Assembly: GCF_000264945.2 (NCBI RefSeq)
Contig: NZ_CP013070.1
Coordinates: forward strand, 744,001 to 808,000
Direction of reading: 5' to 3'
Length of the DNA: 64,000 nucleotides
DNA from: Sphingobium indicum B90A
GTDB lineage: Bacteria; Pseudomonadota; Alphaproteobacteria; Sphingomonadales; Sphingomonadaceae
Under the pieces are notes generated by a model, which was not told the DNA's origin, did not search any database, and saw only the letters and a list, made by a program, of their open reading frames with translations. A program made the position numbers and the translations under genes. Positions 46,247 through 54,872 of this stretch are shown one piece after another. Every line of letters begins with the position of its first letter. The first letter of the stretch is position 1.

Positions 46247-47470
46247 ATGATGATGCTTTACAGTGGCTATCAGGCCTGGAACGACATGATGGCCCCTGCG
46301 CGCTTCGGTGCTCAGATCGCTCTTTCCTTCAAGGACAGGATGGGTCCGGCGGCGGATTGGGCCATGCCCCGCCGCATGTTCGCCCTGATGGACGTGTTCC
46401 AGGGCGCGAAGCTGACGCATCGCCGGCCGGCCTATGGCATAACGGAGGTGCGCAGCGGCAATGCGGTGGTCGCCGTGCGGGAAGAGGTGGCGCTCGACCT
46501 GCCCTTCGGCAACCTGCTGCATTTCGTGAAGGACGAGGTGGAGGCGCCTCAGCCGCGGGTTCTGGTGGTCGCCCCCATGTCCGGCCATTTCGCGACATTG
46601 TTGCGCAACACCGTCCAGACGCTGCTGCGCGACCATGACGTGTACATTACCGACTGGAAGAATGCCCGCGACGTGCCGCTGAGCGCCGGGCGCTTCGGTT
46701 TCGACGATTATGTCGATTACGTCATGACCTTCATGCAGGAAATCGGGCCGGGATCGCACCTGGTTTCGGTGTGCCAGCCCTGCGTGCCCGCCATGGTGGC
46801 GGTCGCCATCATGTCGGAGGACAAGGATCCGGCGACGCCGCGCTCCATGACGCTGATGGGCGGGCCGATCGACACCCGCGCCGCGCCCACGGTCGTCAAC
46901 GAACTGGCCAATGACCAGTCGATCGAATGGTTCGAGGAAAATCTGATCAGCCTGGTGCCGATGCGTTATGCCGGGCGCGGCCGGCGGGTCTATCCCGGCT
47001 TCCTCCAGCTTTCCGCCTTCATGTCGATGAACATGGACCGGCACGGCGCCGCGCATCGCGAGTTGTACCAGTTGCTGGCCGACGGGAAGCAGGTGGAGGC
47101 GAACAAGATCAAGACCTTCTACGAGGAGTATTTCGCCGTGCTCGACATGACGGCGGAATTCTACCTGGAGACGGTGGACAGGGTGTTCCAGCGGACGCTG
47201 CTGGCCAAGGGCGAACTCACCTATCGCGGGCGGAAGGTCAATCCGGGCGCGATCCGCAAGACCGCGCTGCTGACGGTCGAAGGGGAAAAGGACGATGTCT
47301 GCGCCGTGGGCCAGACCGCGGCCGCCCACGCGCTCTGCACGGGCCTTCGTCCCCATTTGAAGCGCCATCACCTTCAGCCGGGCGTCGGCCATTATGGCGT
47401 CTTTTCCGGCAGCAAATGGGAAAAGCAGGTCTATCCGCAGGTTCGGAACATGATCCTGGCGATGAACTAG
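46247..47470 (+). CDS. phaZ: Intracellular polyhydroxyalkanoate depolymerase
   Basis: The 407-residue enzyme degrades stored PHA. It has LVVAPMSGHFATLLRNTVQT, then HDVYITDWKNARDVPLSAGR, and the nucleophile region VSVCQPCVPAMVAVAIM, where Cys rather than Ser is the usual nucleophile of this family. The C-terminal region GEKDDVCAVGQTAAAHALC supplies an Asp and HHLQPGVGHYGVFSGSKWE the His. A GTG at 46214 is a possible earlier start; the ATG at 46247 gives the usual MMLYSGYQAW N-terminus. Its stop codon TAG is part of the palindrome at 47467-47614. Confidence 0.88.
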   Translation: MMMLYSGYQAWNDMMAPARFGAQIALSFKDRMGPAADWAMPRRMFALMDVFQGAKLTHRRPAYGITEVRSGNAVVAVREEVALDLPFGNLLHFVKDEVEAPQPRVLVVAPMSGHFATLLRNTVQTLLRDHDVYITDWKNARDVPLSAGRFGFDDYVDYVMTFMQEIGPGSHLVSVCQPCVPAMVAVAIMSEDKDPATPRSMTLMGGPIDTRAAPTVVNELANDQSIEWFEENLISLVPMRYAGRGRRVYPGFLQLSAFMSMNMDRHGAAHRELYQLLADGKQVEANKIKTFYEEYFAVLDMTAEFYLETVDRVFQRTLLAKGELTYRGRKVNPGAIRKTALLTVEGEKDDVCAVGQTAAAHALCTGLRPHLKRHHLQPGVGHYGVFSGSKWEKQVYPQVRNMILAMN

Positions 47471-47614
47471 GGTGTATCGGCATTCAGCGCTGACGGCCTG
47501 CAAATGGCGGCTTTCCGCGCTTCCGGTGCTCACGTACCTTTAGTACGCTGTGCTCCGGGTCGCGAAAAACCACCATTTTCGGCTCGCCAGCATCTGAATG
47601 TCGATACACCCTAG
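47467..47614. repeat. 148-bp palindromic element with 13-bp terminal inverted repeats
   Basis: CTAGGGTGTATCG at the left and CGATACACCCTAG at the right are perfect inverted repeats. The arms stay similar to each other all the way to a centre at about 47541 (ACGTACCTTTAGTACGC), with roughly 68-base arms. No ORF is inside. The first bases overlap the stop codon of the PHA depolymerase gene. It resembles a small non-autonomous (MITE-like) element. Confidence 0.7.
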
Positions 47615-47662
47615 GGAACGCGGATCAGCCGGCACGGGTGGATTTCCGCCACTCCTTCCTTC

Positions 47663-47696
47663 GTCACTCCGGGCTTGATCCGGGGTTCCGCTGCCC
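47663..47696. repeat. Half copy of palindromic repeat family C
   Basis: CGTCACTCCGGGCTTGATCC, then GGGGTTCCGCTGCC, matches one arm of the family C repeat at 62055 and 44187. The other arm is missing, so it is a truncated copy. Confidence 0.6.
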
Positions 47697-47716
47697 CGAT
47701 CCGTCCCGCCTTCCAT

Positions 47717-48067
47717 TCACTCCGGCCGCGTCCATATCCAGGTTCCGCCGATCAGCGCGGCGGCTACCGGGATCAGGCACCAGGGAAAGGGCGACAGGAA
47801 CAACGCCAGCACCCCGCTGAACGCAAAGGCCGCCAGCGCCGCCTTCTTCCCCCGCCGGCTGATCGCGCCTCTTTCCCGCCAGCGCCGGATATGCGGCCCG
47901 AAATGGCGATGCTCCAGCAACCGCGCCTCCAGCGCCGGGCTGGACCGCGCGAAGCAGAAGGCGGCCAGGATCATGAACGGCACGGTCGGCAACAGCGGCA
48001 GGAAGGCGCCGATCGCCCCCAGCCCCAATGACAGGAAGCCGCAGGCAAGATAGAAATGCCGCCGCAT
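47717..48067 (-). CDS. YbaN-like DUF454 membrane protein
   Basis: A 116-residue protein with GFLSLGLGAIGAFLPLLPTV, PFMILAAFCFARSSPALE and a helix at LAAFAFSGVLALFLS, matching DUF454 (YbaN), whose function is unknown. Its ATG overlaps the stop of the sensor kinase gene by one base, so it is the last gene of the two-component operon. Confidence 0.88.
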   Translation of the reverse strand: MRRHFYLACGFLSLGLGAIGAFLPLLPTVPFMILAAFCFARSSPALEARLLEHRHFGPHIRRWRERGAISRRGKKAALAAFAFSGVLALFLSPFPWCLIPVAAALIGGTWIWTRPE

Positions 48068-49428
48068 CAGGCCGCGGGCAGCCGCAACCGGACCAGCGCG
48101 CCGCCCAGATCCTCGCTTTCCTCCAGCGTCACCGATCCGCCATAGATTTCCGCGACGTCCCGCACGATGGCCAGGCCAAGCCCGGTCCCCGGCTTCCCCG
48201 AATCCAGCCTGACGCCCCGGTCGAAAATCCGCATCCGGTCCGCCTCCGGAATGCCCATGCCGTCATCCTCGACCATGATCTCGACCATCGTTTCCTTGCG
48301 CCCCACGGTCGCGAATACGCTGCCCCCGCCATATTTGGCGGCGTTTTCGACCAGATTGCCCAGCATCTCGTCCAGGTCCTGCCGTTCCACCCGCACGGCG
48401 GCTTCCTTGTCGCCGTCCATGTCGATGCGCACTTCGGGATAGAGCCGCTGGACGGCGCGCTCCACCGCCTCCAGGCTGGCCCAAACTTCCGCCCGGCTGT
48501 GCGCCGCGCCGCGCCGCCCGACGGCTCGCGCCCGCGCCAGATGATGGTCGACCTGCCGCCGCATCGTCGTCGCCTCCCGGATCACCGTGTCGCCCAGGTC
48601 CGGCGACTGGGCGGTCGCGGCGTTCATGATCACGGTCAGCGGCGTCTTGAGCGCATGGGCCAGATTGCCCGCATGGGTCCGCGCCTCCTCCGCCTGTCGC
48701 TCATTATGGGCCAGCAGGGCGTTCAATTCCTCCACCATGGGCAGCACTTCGGCGGGCATCGGCTCGGTCACGCGGTTCTTCTCGCCCCCGCGCATGCGCA
48801 CGATCTCCTGCCGCACCTTGCGCAGCGGGCGCAGGCCGTAAATGGTCTGCAAGGTGGCCAGCACGATCAGCCCCAGCGCCAACAGGGCAAAGCTCTCGAA
48901 CAGGGTCGATCGCAGCGTCTTGATCTGCGCGTCCAGCCCTTCGCGCGCCTGCGCCACCATGAACATCCATCGCGTGCGCGATCCGGGCAGGATGATGCTG
49001 CGTTCCATCACGCGCAGGTCTTCGCCGGGGAACTGGTCACTGTCATAGATGTGCGGGGCGTCGTCCTGATGCTCCGGATTGACCTTCAGCGCCCGGTCCC
49101 ACAGCGACCGCGACCGCCAATCCTCATGCCCCTTGCCGCTGATCTGGTAATAGATGCCGCTATTGGGCTCCAGGAAACGCTGGTCGGCGGGTTCGCGGTT
49201 GAACAGCACCTCGCCGTCCGGGCCGATCTCCGCCGATGCGATCATGGCGGTCAGCACATAGTTCATCCCGTCGTCGAAATTGCGCGTGATCGCGTCGGAC
49301 AGCACCCGGTCCAGCGCCAGCCCGCCGCCCAGCAGTAGCAGGCTGATCCACAGCGCCGCGATGCCGATCATCCGGCGGCTGAGCGATCCGGTGGAACGGA
49401 CCTGCGAAGGGGAGGGGAGATCGGTCAA
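48067..49428 (-). CDS. PhoQ-like sensor histidine kinase
   Basis: The 453-residue kinase has a transmembrane helix near 20-45, a periplasmic part of about 140 residues (GLSDAIT-like, here DRVLSDAITRNFDDGMNY), a second helix near 175, HAMP, the phosphorylated His in GNLAHALKTPLTVIMNA, and ATPase motifs NLVENAAKYGG, DDGMGIPE and GTGLGLAIVRDVAEIYGG. The start is uncertain: TTG at 49428 or ATG at 49371. A repeat lies between it and the upstream response regulator gene. Confidence 0.87.
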   Translation of the reverse strand: MTDLPSPSQVRSTGSLSRRMIGIAALWISLLLLGGGLALDRVLSDAITRNFDDGMNYVLTAMIASAEIGPDGEVLFNREPADQRFLEPNSGIYYQISGKGHEDWRSRSLWDRALKVNPEHQDDAPHIYDSDQFPGEDLRVMERSIILPGSRTRWMFMVAQAREGLDAQIKTLRSTLFESFALLALGLIVLATLQTIYGLRPLRKVRQEIVRMRGGEKNRVTEPMPAEVLPMVEELNALLAHNERQAEEARTHAGNLAHALKTPLTVIMNAATAQSPDLGDTVIREATTMRRQVDHHLARARAVGRRGAAHSRAEVWASLEAVERAVQRLYPEVRIDMDGDKEAAVRVERQDLDEMLGNLVENAAKYGGGSVFATVGRKETMVEIMVEDDGMGIPEADRMRIFDRGVRLDSGKPGTGLGLAIVRDVAEIYGGSVTLEESEDLGGALVRLRLPAA

Positions 49429-49447
49429 AAGACGATCAAGCCTGTAT

Positions 49448-49527
49448 CTCCGTTCGCCCTGAGCTTGTCGAAGGGCCGCACTTTCTTTGAGAAGAACAAG
49501 GCTTCGACAAGCTCAGCCCGAACGGAG
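49448..49527. repeat. Inverted repeat (family E) inside the two-component operon
   Basis: CTCCGTTCGCCCTGAGCTTG, then TCGAAG, at 49448-49473, and its inverse CTTCGACAAGCTCAGCCCG, then AACGGAG, at 49502-49527, form 26-base arms with two mismatches. It lies between the response regulator and the kinase gene. Confidence 0.85.
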
Positions 49528-49534
49528 GTTGGCG

Positions 49535-50200
49535 TTACCGCCCCGGTTCATCCAGGCTATAGCCCAGGCCCCGGATCGTCGTGATGACGTCCGCGCCCAG
49601 CTTCTTGCGGATGCGGGTCACGAACACCTCGATGGTGTTGGAATCGCGGTCGAAATCCTGATCATAGATATGCTCGATCAGCTCGGTGCGGCTCACCACC
49701 TTGCCCTTGTGGTGGAGGAGGTAGGACAGCAGCTTATATTCCTGCGCGGTCAGCTTCACCGGCTCGCCCTTCAGCGTCACCTTGCCCGAACGCGTGTCCA
49801 GCCGCACGTCGCCCGCCGTCAGTTCGCTCGACGCATTGCCCGAAGCGCGGCGGATCAGGGCGCGCAGCCGGGCGATCAGTTCCTCGCTCTGGAACGGCTT
49901 GGCCAGATAATCGTCCGCGCCCGCGTCCAGCCCGGCCACCTTGTCCGACCAGCTATCCCGCGCCGTCAGCACCAGCACGGGAAAGCCCCGGCCTTCCTTG
50001 CGCCAGCGGTCCAGCACGGTCAGCCCGTCGATGGTCGGCAGGCCCAGGTCCAGCACCACCGCGTCATAGCTTTCGGTCGCGCCCAGGAAATGCCCGTCCT
50101 CGCCATCATCGGCCAGGTCCACGGCATAGCCCGCGCCCTCCAGCGTGTTGCGGAGCTGTTGCCCAAGGCTCGGTTCATCTTCGACGATCAGCAGACGCAT
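49535..50200 (-). CDS. OmpR/PhoP-family response regulator
   Basis: The 221-residue regulator has a receiver domain with Asp-Asp pocket VEDEPSLG, the phosphorylated Asp in AVVLDLGLPTIDG and the Lys in YLAKPFQSEEL. The C-terminal winged helix has LTAQEYKLLSYLLHHKGKVV and TIRGLGYSL. It is transcribed before the sensor kinase gene. The stimulus is unknown. Confidence 0.93.
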   Translation of the reverse strand: MRLLIVEDEPSLGQQLRNTLEGAGYAVDLADDGEDGHFLGATESYDAVVLDLGLPTIDGLTVLDRWRKEGRGFPVLVLTARDSWSDKVAGLDAGADDYLAKPFQSEELIARLRALIRRASGNASSELTAGDVRLDTRSGKVTLKGEPVKLTAQEYKLLSYLLHHKGKVVSRTELIEHIYDQDFDRDSNTIEVFVTRIRKKLGADVITTIRGLGYSLDEPGR

Positions 50201-50235
50201 ATGGCCCCGTTTCCGTTATTATGCTGTCAGCGCGA

Positions 50236-50550
50236 CTAATGCGCCCAGCCGATTATATCGCCCGTGCGACCGTCCGCATCAACCCATAGCACCTTGCCGT
50301 CCTTCACATATTTCAGGCGATAACGGTTGGTGGAGGGATTGAATTCGCTGCCCAGATAGGTCGCCCCGCCCATGGCGGCGTCGACCCGGCGCTTGATGAC
50401 GGAAAAGGGCATGACCTGCCCGTCCAGCATGGCGCGGCGCGCGGCATCCTGCTCGTCGCGCTGGCTGCCAGCATAAGCGGAAGGATTCGCGGCGAAAAGC
50501 GCCGCCATGGCTCCCAAGCCTGCTATCAGTCTGAACCGCATCATTTTCAT
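50236..50550 (-). CDS. Exported PepSY-domain small protein
   Basis: The 104-residue protein has a signal peptide (about 1-28, ending SAYAG) and a PepSY-like domain: MPFSVIKRRVDAAMGGATY and YRLKYVKDGKVLWVDADGRT. PepSY proteins often regulate proteases or sit with two-component systems. It lies just upstream of the response regulator gene on the same strand and could be co-regulated. The frame runs to 50736 through repeat DNA, so the ATG at 50550 is preferred. Confidence 0.8.
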   Translation of the reverse strand: MKMMRFRLIAGLGAMAALFAANPSAYAGSQRDEQDAARRAMLDGQVMPFSVIKRRVDAAMGGATYLGSEFNPSTNRYRLKYVKDGKVLWVDADGRTGDIIGWAH

Positions 50551-50612
50551 GACCTTGGCATAGCCGCGAACCATTGAACAGGTGGTGAATGGGGAGGGAG
50601 CCAACCTTCTTA

Positions 50613-50744
50613 ATCCTCCCCATCGAGAGATGGGGAGGGGGACCGCGCGAAGCGTGGTGGAGGGGAATGGGGTACGACCTCCGAATTTCCCCTCCACCAC
50701 CGCTTTCAGCGGCGGTCCCCCTCCCCATGCAAGCATGGGGAGGA
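50613..50744. repeat. Palindromic intergenic repeat, family B copy 2
   Basis: Units CCTCCCCATCGAGAGATGGG, then GAGGGGGACCGC, and the inverse near the right end (GCGGTCCCCCTCCCCATGC) form a long palindrome with a GGAGGGGAATGG/TTCCCCTCCACCACC core. The family matches 33100-33230. It fills most of the 220-bp gap. Confidence 0.8.
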
Positions 50745-50770
50745 TTTAATGTCGGCTATTGGCCACAATC

Positions 50771-51499
50771 CTATTTCTCCAGCGCATACTGCACCGTCAG
50801 CGTCACAGAAGACCCGACCTGTCCCGGCTCCACCGGCGTCGCTGGCGCCGCGTCCGCCTTGAACCGCGCCGTCACCATCATCGGCATGGGCGGCTGGCCG
50901 CCGCTGTTGCTCTCCGCCAGCGAAACCAGCCGCGCCGCGCGATAACCCGCCGCCTGCGCATAGAAATCCGCCTGCGCCTTCGCGGTCTTCAACGCCGCCG
51001 CCCGCGCCTGCGCCAGCATCGGCGTCGGATCGCTGATCGAGAAGCTCGGCCCATTCACATTGGTCGCCCCGGCCTCCACCATCGTATCCAGCAGCGTCCC
51101 GACCTTCTTGATGTCGCGCAGCTTCACCGAAAGCTGGTTCGACGCCTCATAGCCGATGAAGCGCGGTCCGCTCGGCTGCCCGTCGCGATTGCTGTAATCA
51201 TATTGCGCGCTCAGATTGATGCCGCTGGTCTGGATGTCCTTCTTGGGGATTCCCGCCTTCACCAGCGCGGCGATCAGCTTGTCCATCTGCACCGCATTGT
51301 CGCGCATCGCCTGCGCGGCAGTCTGGGCGCGGGTCTGGACCCCGGTGCCGACCGTCGCCATATCCGGCGCCGCTTCCACGGTTTCGGTAACGTTCAGCGT
51401 CACGACCGGCGCGGTTTCGGCGATGGTGACGCTGGTCTGAGCGACCGCCGCGACGGGCAGGGCGGCGCCAAGGGCGGCCAGGACGAACATGGATTTCAC
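50771..51499 (-). CDS. SIMPL-domain (DUF541) periplasmic protein
   Basis: A 242-residue exported protein with signal peptide ending AVAQ and the SIMPL pattern: VTLNVTETVEAAPDMATVGT, then MDKLIAALVKAGIPKKDIQT and a SLRVKLRD-like segment, here NQLSVKLRDIKKVG, and PMLAQARAAALKTAKAQADF. Function is poorly known; members affect oxidative stress and phage-related signalling in other bacteria. The start is a GTG after GAGGAG. Confidence 0.9.
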   Translation of the reverse strand: MKSMFVLAALGAALPVAAVAQTSVTIAETAPVVTLNVTETVEAAPDMATVGTGVQTRAQTAAQAMRDNAVQMDKLIAALVKAGIPKKDIQTSGINLSAQYDYSNRDGQPSGPRFIGYEASNQLSVKLRDIKKVGTLLDTMVEAGATNVNGPSFSISDPTPMLAQARAAALKTAKAQADFYAQAAGYRAARLVSLAESNSGGQPPMPMMVTARFKADAAPATPVEPGQVGSSVTLTVQYALEK

Positions 51500-51637
51500 A
51501 GGGCTTTCTCCTCAGGAAGCAATGCAGCCTCATTGTAACGGCTGCGATGAACGGACGCTGACATGCGTTGAAAGCCGTCAGACAGCTTCGGGTTCCCCCT
51601 CTTGCCCTCGACCCCCGGAAAGCCTAGCTGCACCGCC

Positions 51638-53497
51638 ATGGCGGCTCCCATCCTTTCCTTTGAAAATCTCGGCCTGTCGCAGGGCACCCACTGGCTTTTC
51701 CGCAATCTCGACATTTTCGTCGGGGAGCGGGATCGGCTGGCGCTGATCGGGCGCAACGGCGCGGGCAAGACCACGCTGCTGAAGCTCATCGCCGCGCAGA
51801 TCGAACCGGACGAGGGCACCCGTTCGGTTCGTCCCGGCGCCCGCGTCATCATGCTGGAGCAGGATCCCGACGTCAGCGGCTTCGCCACGCTGCGCGATTT
51901 CGCGCTGGCGGGCCGGTTCGCGCCGCCCGCCCATGAGGTGGACGCCATCGCCAGCCAGCTCGGCACCGACCTCAACCGCGAAGCCGCCACCGCGTCGGGG
52001 GGCGAGCGCCGCCGGGCCGCCATCGCCCGCGCACTGGCCAGCGAGCCTGACCTGCTGCTGCTGGACGAACCCACCAACCATCTCGACATCGACGCCATCG
52101 ACTGGCTGGAGGGCTGGCTCGGCCGCTATAATGACGCCTTCGTCGTCATCAGCCACGACCGCGCCTTTCTGACCCGGCTGACGCGCCAGACGCTGTGGTT
52201 GGACCGGGGTGGCATCCGCCGCAACGAAATCGGCTTCGGCGGTTTCGAGGAATGGATGGAGGCCGTCTATGCCGAGGAAGCCCGCGCCGCCGAGAAACTG
52301 GACGCGAAGCTCAAGATAGAGGCCCATTGGCTGGAGCGCGGCGTCACCGCCCGGCGCAAGCGCAACCAGGGCCGCCTCGCCAAACTCTGGGAAATGCGCG
52401 CCCAGCGCGCCGCCATGGTCGGGCCGCAGGGCGTCGCGAAGATCGCCGTCGCTAGCGACGACAACAAGACGAAGAGTGTCATCACCGCCGAACATGTGAC
52501 CAAATCCTTCTCTCCGTTCGCTTCGAGCGAAGTCGAGAAGCGGCAGTCCGATGGCGTCTCGACTTCGCTCGACACGAACGGGGCTGGACTGCCGGGGCGC
52601 ACGGTCATCAAGGATTTCTCCCTGCGCATCCAGCGCGGCGACCGCATCGGCATCGTCGGCGGCAACGGCGCGGGCAAGACCACGCTGCTGAAACTGCTGA
52701 CCGGCGAACTCAAGCCCGATAGCGGCGAGGTCAGGCAGGCCAAGTCGCTCGACATGATCTTCATCGACCAGCAGCGCAGCCTGATGCAGCCCGACAAGCG
52801 GGTTCGCGACGTGCTGGCCGAAGGCGGCGACTGGATCGACGTGCGCGGCGTGCGCAAGCATGTCCACGGCTATCTGAAGGAATTTCTCTTCGATCCTTCG
52901 CTGGCAGAGGCGAAGGTGGGCACGCTGTCGGGCGGCGAGCGTTCGCGGCTCCTCTTCGCCCGCGAATTCGCCCGCGAATCGAACCTGCTGGTCCTCGACG
53001 AGCCGACCAACGATCTCGATCTGGAAACGCTCGACCTGCTCCAGGAAGTGATAGCCGACTATGAAGGCACTGTCCTGATCGTCAGCCACGACCGCGATTT
53101 CCTCGACCGCACCGTCACCGTCACGCTGGGTCTCGACGGTTCCGGCACCGTCGACGTGATCGTCGGCGGCTATGCCGACTGGGTCGCCAAGCGCCAGCCG
53201 AAGAATGCGCCAAGGCAGGAGAAGAAGGCGGCCGCGCCTCCGCCGCAGAAAAGCGCCGCGACCAAGCTCAGCTACAAGGACCAGCGCGATTTCGACCTGA
53301 TCCCCCAGCGCATCGAGGAGATGGAGGCCGCCATCGCCCGCGACGAGGAAGCGCTGGCCGACCCCAATCTCTACAGCCGCGATCCGGCGAGGTTCGACGC
53401 CCTCACCAAGGCCATCGAAAAGGCCCGCGCCGAAAAGGACGCGGCGGAGGAACGCTGGCTGGAACTGGCGGAAAAGGCCGAGGGGCTGGGCGGCTAG
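51638..53497 (+). CDS. ABC-F family ATPase with in-frame repeat insertion
   Basis: The 619-residue cytoplasmic protein has two ATPase domains: Walker A LIGRNGAGKTTLLKLIAAQI and IVGGNGAGKTTLLKLLTGEL, signature SGGERRRAAIARAL and LSGGERSRLLFAREF, and Walker B LLLLDEPTNHLDI and LLVLDEPTNDLDLE. There are no transmembrane helices, and the C-terminus has the coiled coil of Uup-type proteins, which act at the ribosome or on DNA branches. Codons 293-315 of the second domain come from the repeat at 52514-52581. The ATG at 51638 is preferred. Confidence 0.93.
   Translation: MAAPILSFENLGLSQGTHWLFRNLDIFVGERDRLALIGRNGAGKTTLLKLIAAQIEPDEGTRSVRPGARVIMLEQDPDVSGFATLRDFALAGRFAPPAHEVDAIASQLGTDLNREAATASGGERRRAAIARALASEPDLLLLDEPTNHLDIDAIDWLEGWLGRYNDAFVVISHDRAFLTRLTRQTLWLDRGGIRRNEIGFGGFEEWMEAVYAEEARAAEKLDAKLKIEAHWLERGVTARRKRNQGRLAKLWEMRAQRAAMVGPQGVAKIAVASDDNKTKSVITAEHVTKSFSPFASSEVEKRQSDGVSTSLDTNGAGLPGRTVIKDFSLRIQRGDRIGIVGGNGAGKTTLLKLLTGELKPDSGEVRQAKSLDMIFIDQQRSLMQPDKRVRDVLAEGGDWIDVRGVRKHVHGYLKEFLFDPSLAEAKVGTLSGGERSRLLFAREFARESNLLVLDEPTNDLDLETLDLLQEVIADYEGTVLIVSHDRDFLDRTVTVTLGLDGSGTVDVIVGGYADWVAKRQPKNAPRQEKKAAAPPPQKSAATKLSYKDQRDFDLIPQRIEEMEAAIARDEEALADPNLYSRDPARFDALTKAIEKARAEKDAAEERWLELAEKAEGLGG
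52514..52581. repeat. Inverted repeat inserted in frame in the ABC-F gene
   Basis: CCGTTCGCTTCGAGCGAAGT, then CGAGA, at 52514-52538, and TCTCGACTTCGCTCGACACG, then AACGG, at 52557-52581, are 25-base inverted repeats with two mismatches. The frame stays open and adds about 25-30 residues (SPFASSEVEKRQSDGVSTSL then DTNGAGLPG) between KSF and RTVIKDFSLRI of the second ATPase domain. Confidence 0.85.
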
Positions 53498-53556
53498 AAG
53501 GCCTTGCGCCAATCCCCTCATCTGTTAGCCAGAACAGCCAGCCAGGGGAAATATGC

Positions 53557-54282
53557 ATGGAACAATCCGCGACGATGCAGGATAACGACATGATCGACGG
53601 CCATCACGCTGTCCATTATGTCAACCGCGTCGGCTGGCTGCGCGCCGCCGTGCTGGGCGCCAATGACGGCATCGTTTCCACCGCCAGCCTGCTGACCGGC
53701 ATCGCCGCCTCCGGCGCGGCGCGGGAGACGATCCTGCTGTCCGGCATAGCCGCTCTGGTCGCGGGCGCCATGTCGATGGCGGCGGGCGAATATGTCTCCG
53801 TCAGCGCTCAGTCCGACACCGAACGCGCCGACCTGGCCAAGGAGAAGAAGGCGCTGGCCCAGCAACCCCATGTGGAATGGGAGGAGTTGCGCGACATCTA
53901 TGTCGACCGCGGGCTGACGGCGGACCTTGCGGGCCAGGTGGCGACGCAGTTGATGAATGCCGACGCGCTGGCCGCCCATGCGCGGGACGAACTGGGCATT
54001 TCCGAAGTCAGCACCGCCCGCCCGATCCAGGCGGCGCTGACCTCCGCCGCGACCTTCTCCGCCGGCGCCGTCGCCCCCGTGCTGGCCGCCGTCGCCAGCC
54101 CGTCGAACGCCATCGCCGCTGTCGCCGTCACCTCGCTGTTGTGCCTGGCGATGCTTGGCTATGTCGGCGCTCGGCTCGGCGGGGGCGGGGCGGCGCGGGC
54201 AGTGGCTCGCGTCGTCTTCTGGGGCGTTTTCGCGATGCTTGCGACCTCCGGGGTAGGCAAGCTCTTTGGCACCGCCATATGA
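53557..54282 (+). CDS. VIT1/CCC1-type transporter
   Basis: The 241-residue membrane protein resembles iron/manganese carriers of the CCC1/VIT1 family: AAVLGANDGIVSTASLLTGI, GAMSMAAGEYVSVSAQSDTE with ERADLAKEKK in a cytoplasmic domain, then further helices (AALTSAATFSAGAVAPVLAA and SLLCLAMLGYVGARLGG). It likely moves Fe2+ or Mn2+ out of the cytoplasm. Starts at 53557 (MEQSATMQDND). Confidence 0.9.
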   Translation: MEQSATMQDNDMIDGHHAVHYVNRVGWLRAAVLGANDGIVSTASLLTGIAASGAARETILLSGIAALVAGAMSMAAGEYVSVSAQSDTERADLAKEKKALAQQPHVEWEELRDIYVDRGLTADLAGQVATQLMNADALAAHARDELGISEVSTARPIQAALTSAATFSAGAVAPVLAAVASPSNAIAAVAVTSLLCLAMLGYVGARLGGGGAARAVARVVFWGVFAMLATSGVGKLFGTAI

Positions 54283-54316
54283 TGGGGGGAACCGTCCATC
54301 CCAAGGAGAGCTTGCC

Positions 54317-54856
54317 ATGATCCAGCAGATTCCGCTCAAGACCATCAAGGGCGCCGACGCCAGCCTGGCCGACTATGCGGGCAAGGTGGTGCTGGTGGTC
54401 AACGTCGCCTCCCAATGCGGCCTGACCCCGCAATATGAGGGGCTGGAAAAGCTCTATCGCGACTATAGGGACAAGGGGCTGGTCGTCGCCGGCTTCCCCG
54501 CCAATGATTTCGGCGCGCAGGAGCCGGGCAGCAATGAGGAGATCGCGACCTTCTGCACCACCCATTTCGGCGTCGACTTCCCGATGTTTGAGAAGATCGT
54601 CGTTGCCGGGCCTGAAAAGCATCCGCTCTACGCCGCGCTGATCGGCGCGCAGCCAAATGCGCGGGGGGAGGGCGCCCAGTTCCGCGAAAAGCTGGTCGGC
54701 TATGGCATCACGCCCAATCCGGAGCCCGAAGTGCTCTGGAATTTCGAAAAGTTCCTGATCGCGAAGGACGGCAGCGTCGCCGCCCGCTTTGCACCCTCGA
54801 CCGCGCCCGACGATGCCGGCCTGGTGGCGGCGATAGAGGCGGAACTGGCGAAATAG
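54317..54856 (+). CDS. Glutathione peroxidase family protein
   Basis: A 179-residue thioredoxin-fold peroxidase with NVASQCGLTPQYEGLE (catalytic Cys), GFPANDFGAQEPGSNEEI (Gln) and VLWNFEKFLI (Trp). Reduces hydroperoxides with glutathione or thioredoxin. The ATG at 54317 follows AAGGAGAG. It precedes the TRIC-type gene by 16 bp. Confidence 0.92.
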   Translation: MIQQIPLKTIKGADASLADYAGKVVLVVNVASQCGLTPQYEGLEKLYRDYRDKGLVVAGFPANDFGAQEPGSNEEIATFCTTHFGVDFPMFEKIVVAGPEKHPLYAALIGAQPNARGEGAQFREKLVGYGITPNPEPEVLWNFEKFLIAKDGSVAARFAPSTAPDDAGLVAAIEAELAK

Positions 54857-54872
54857 CGCCCGGCGCCGCGCC

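Noticed and set aside
51578..53521. 647-codon open frame antisense to the ABC-F gene
   Set aside because: Shadow frame; both ATPase domains are clear on the plus strand.
54290..54317. GGAAC before the glutathione peroxidase gene as a stress promoter
   Set aside because: No GTT at the right spacing; the site 17 bases on reads GCT.
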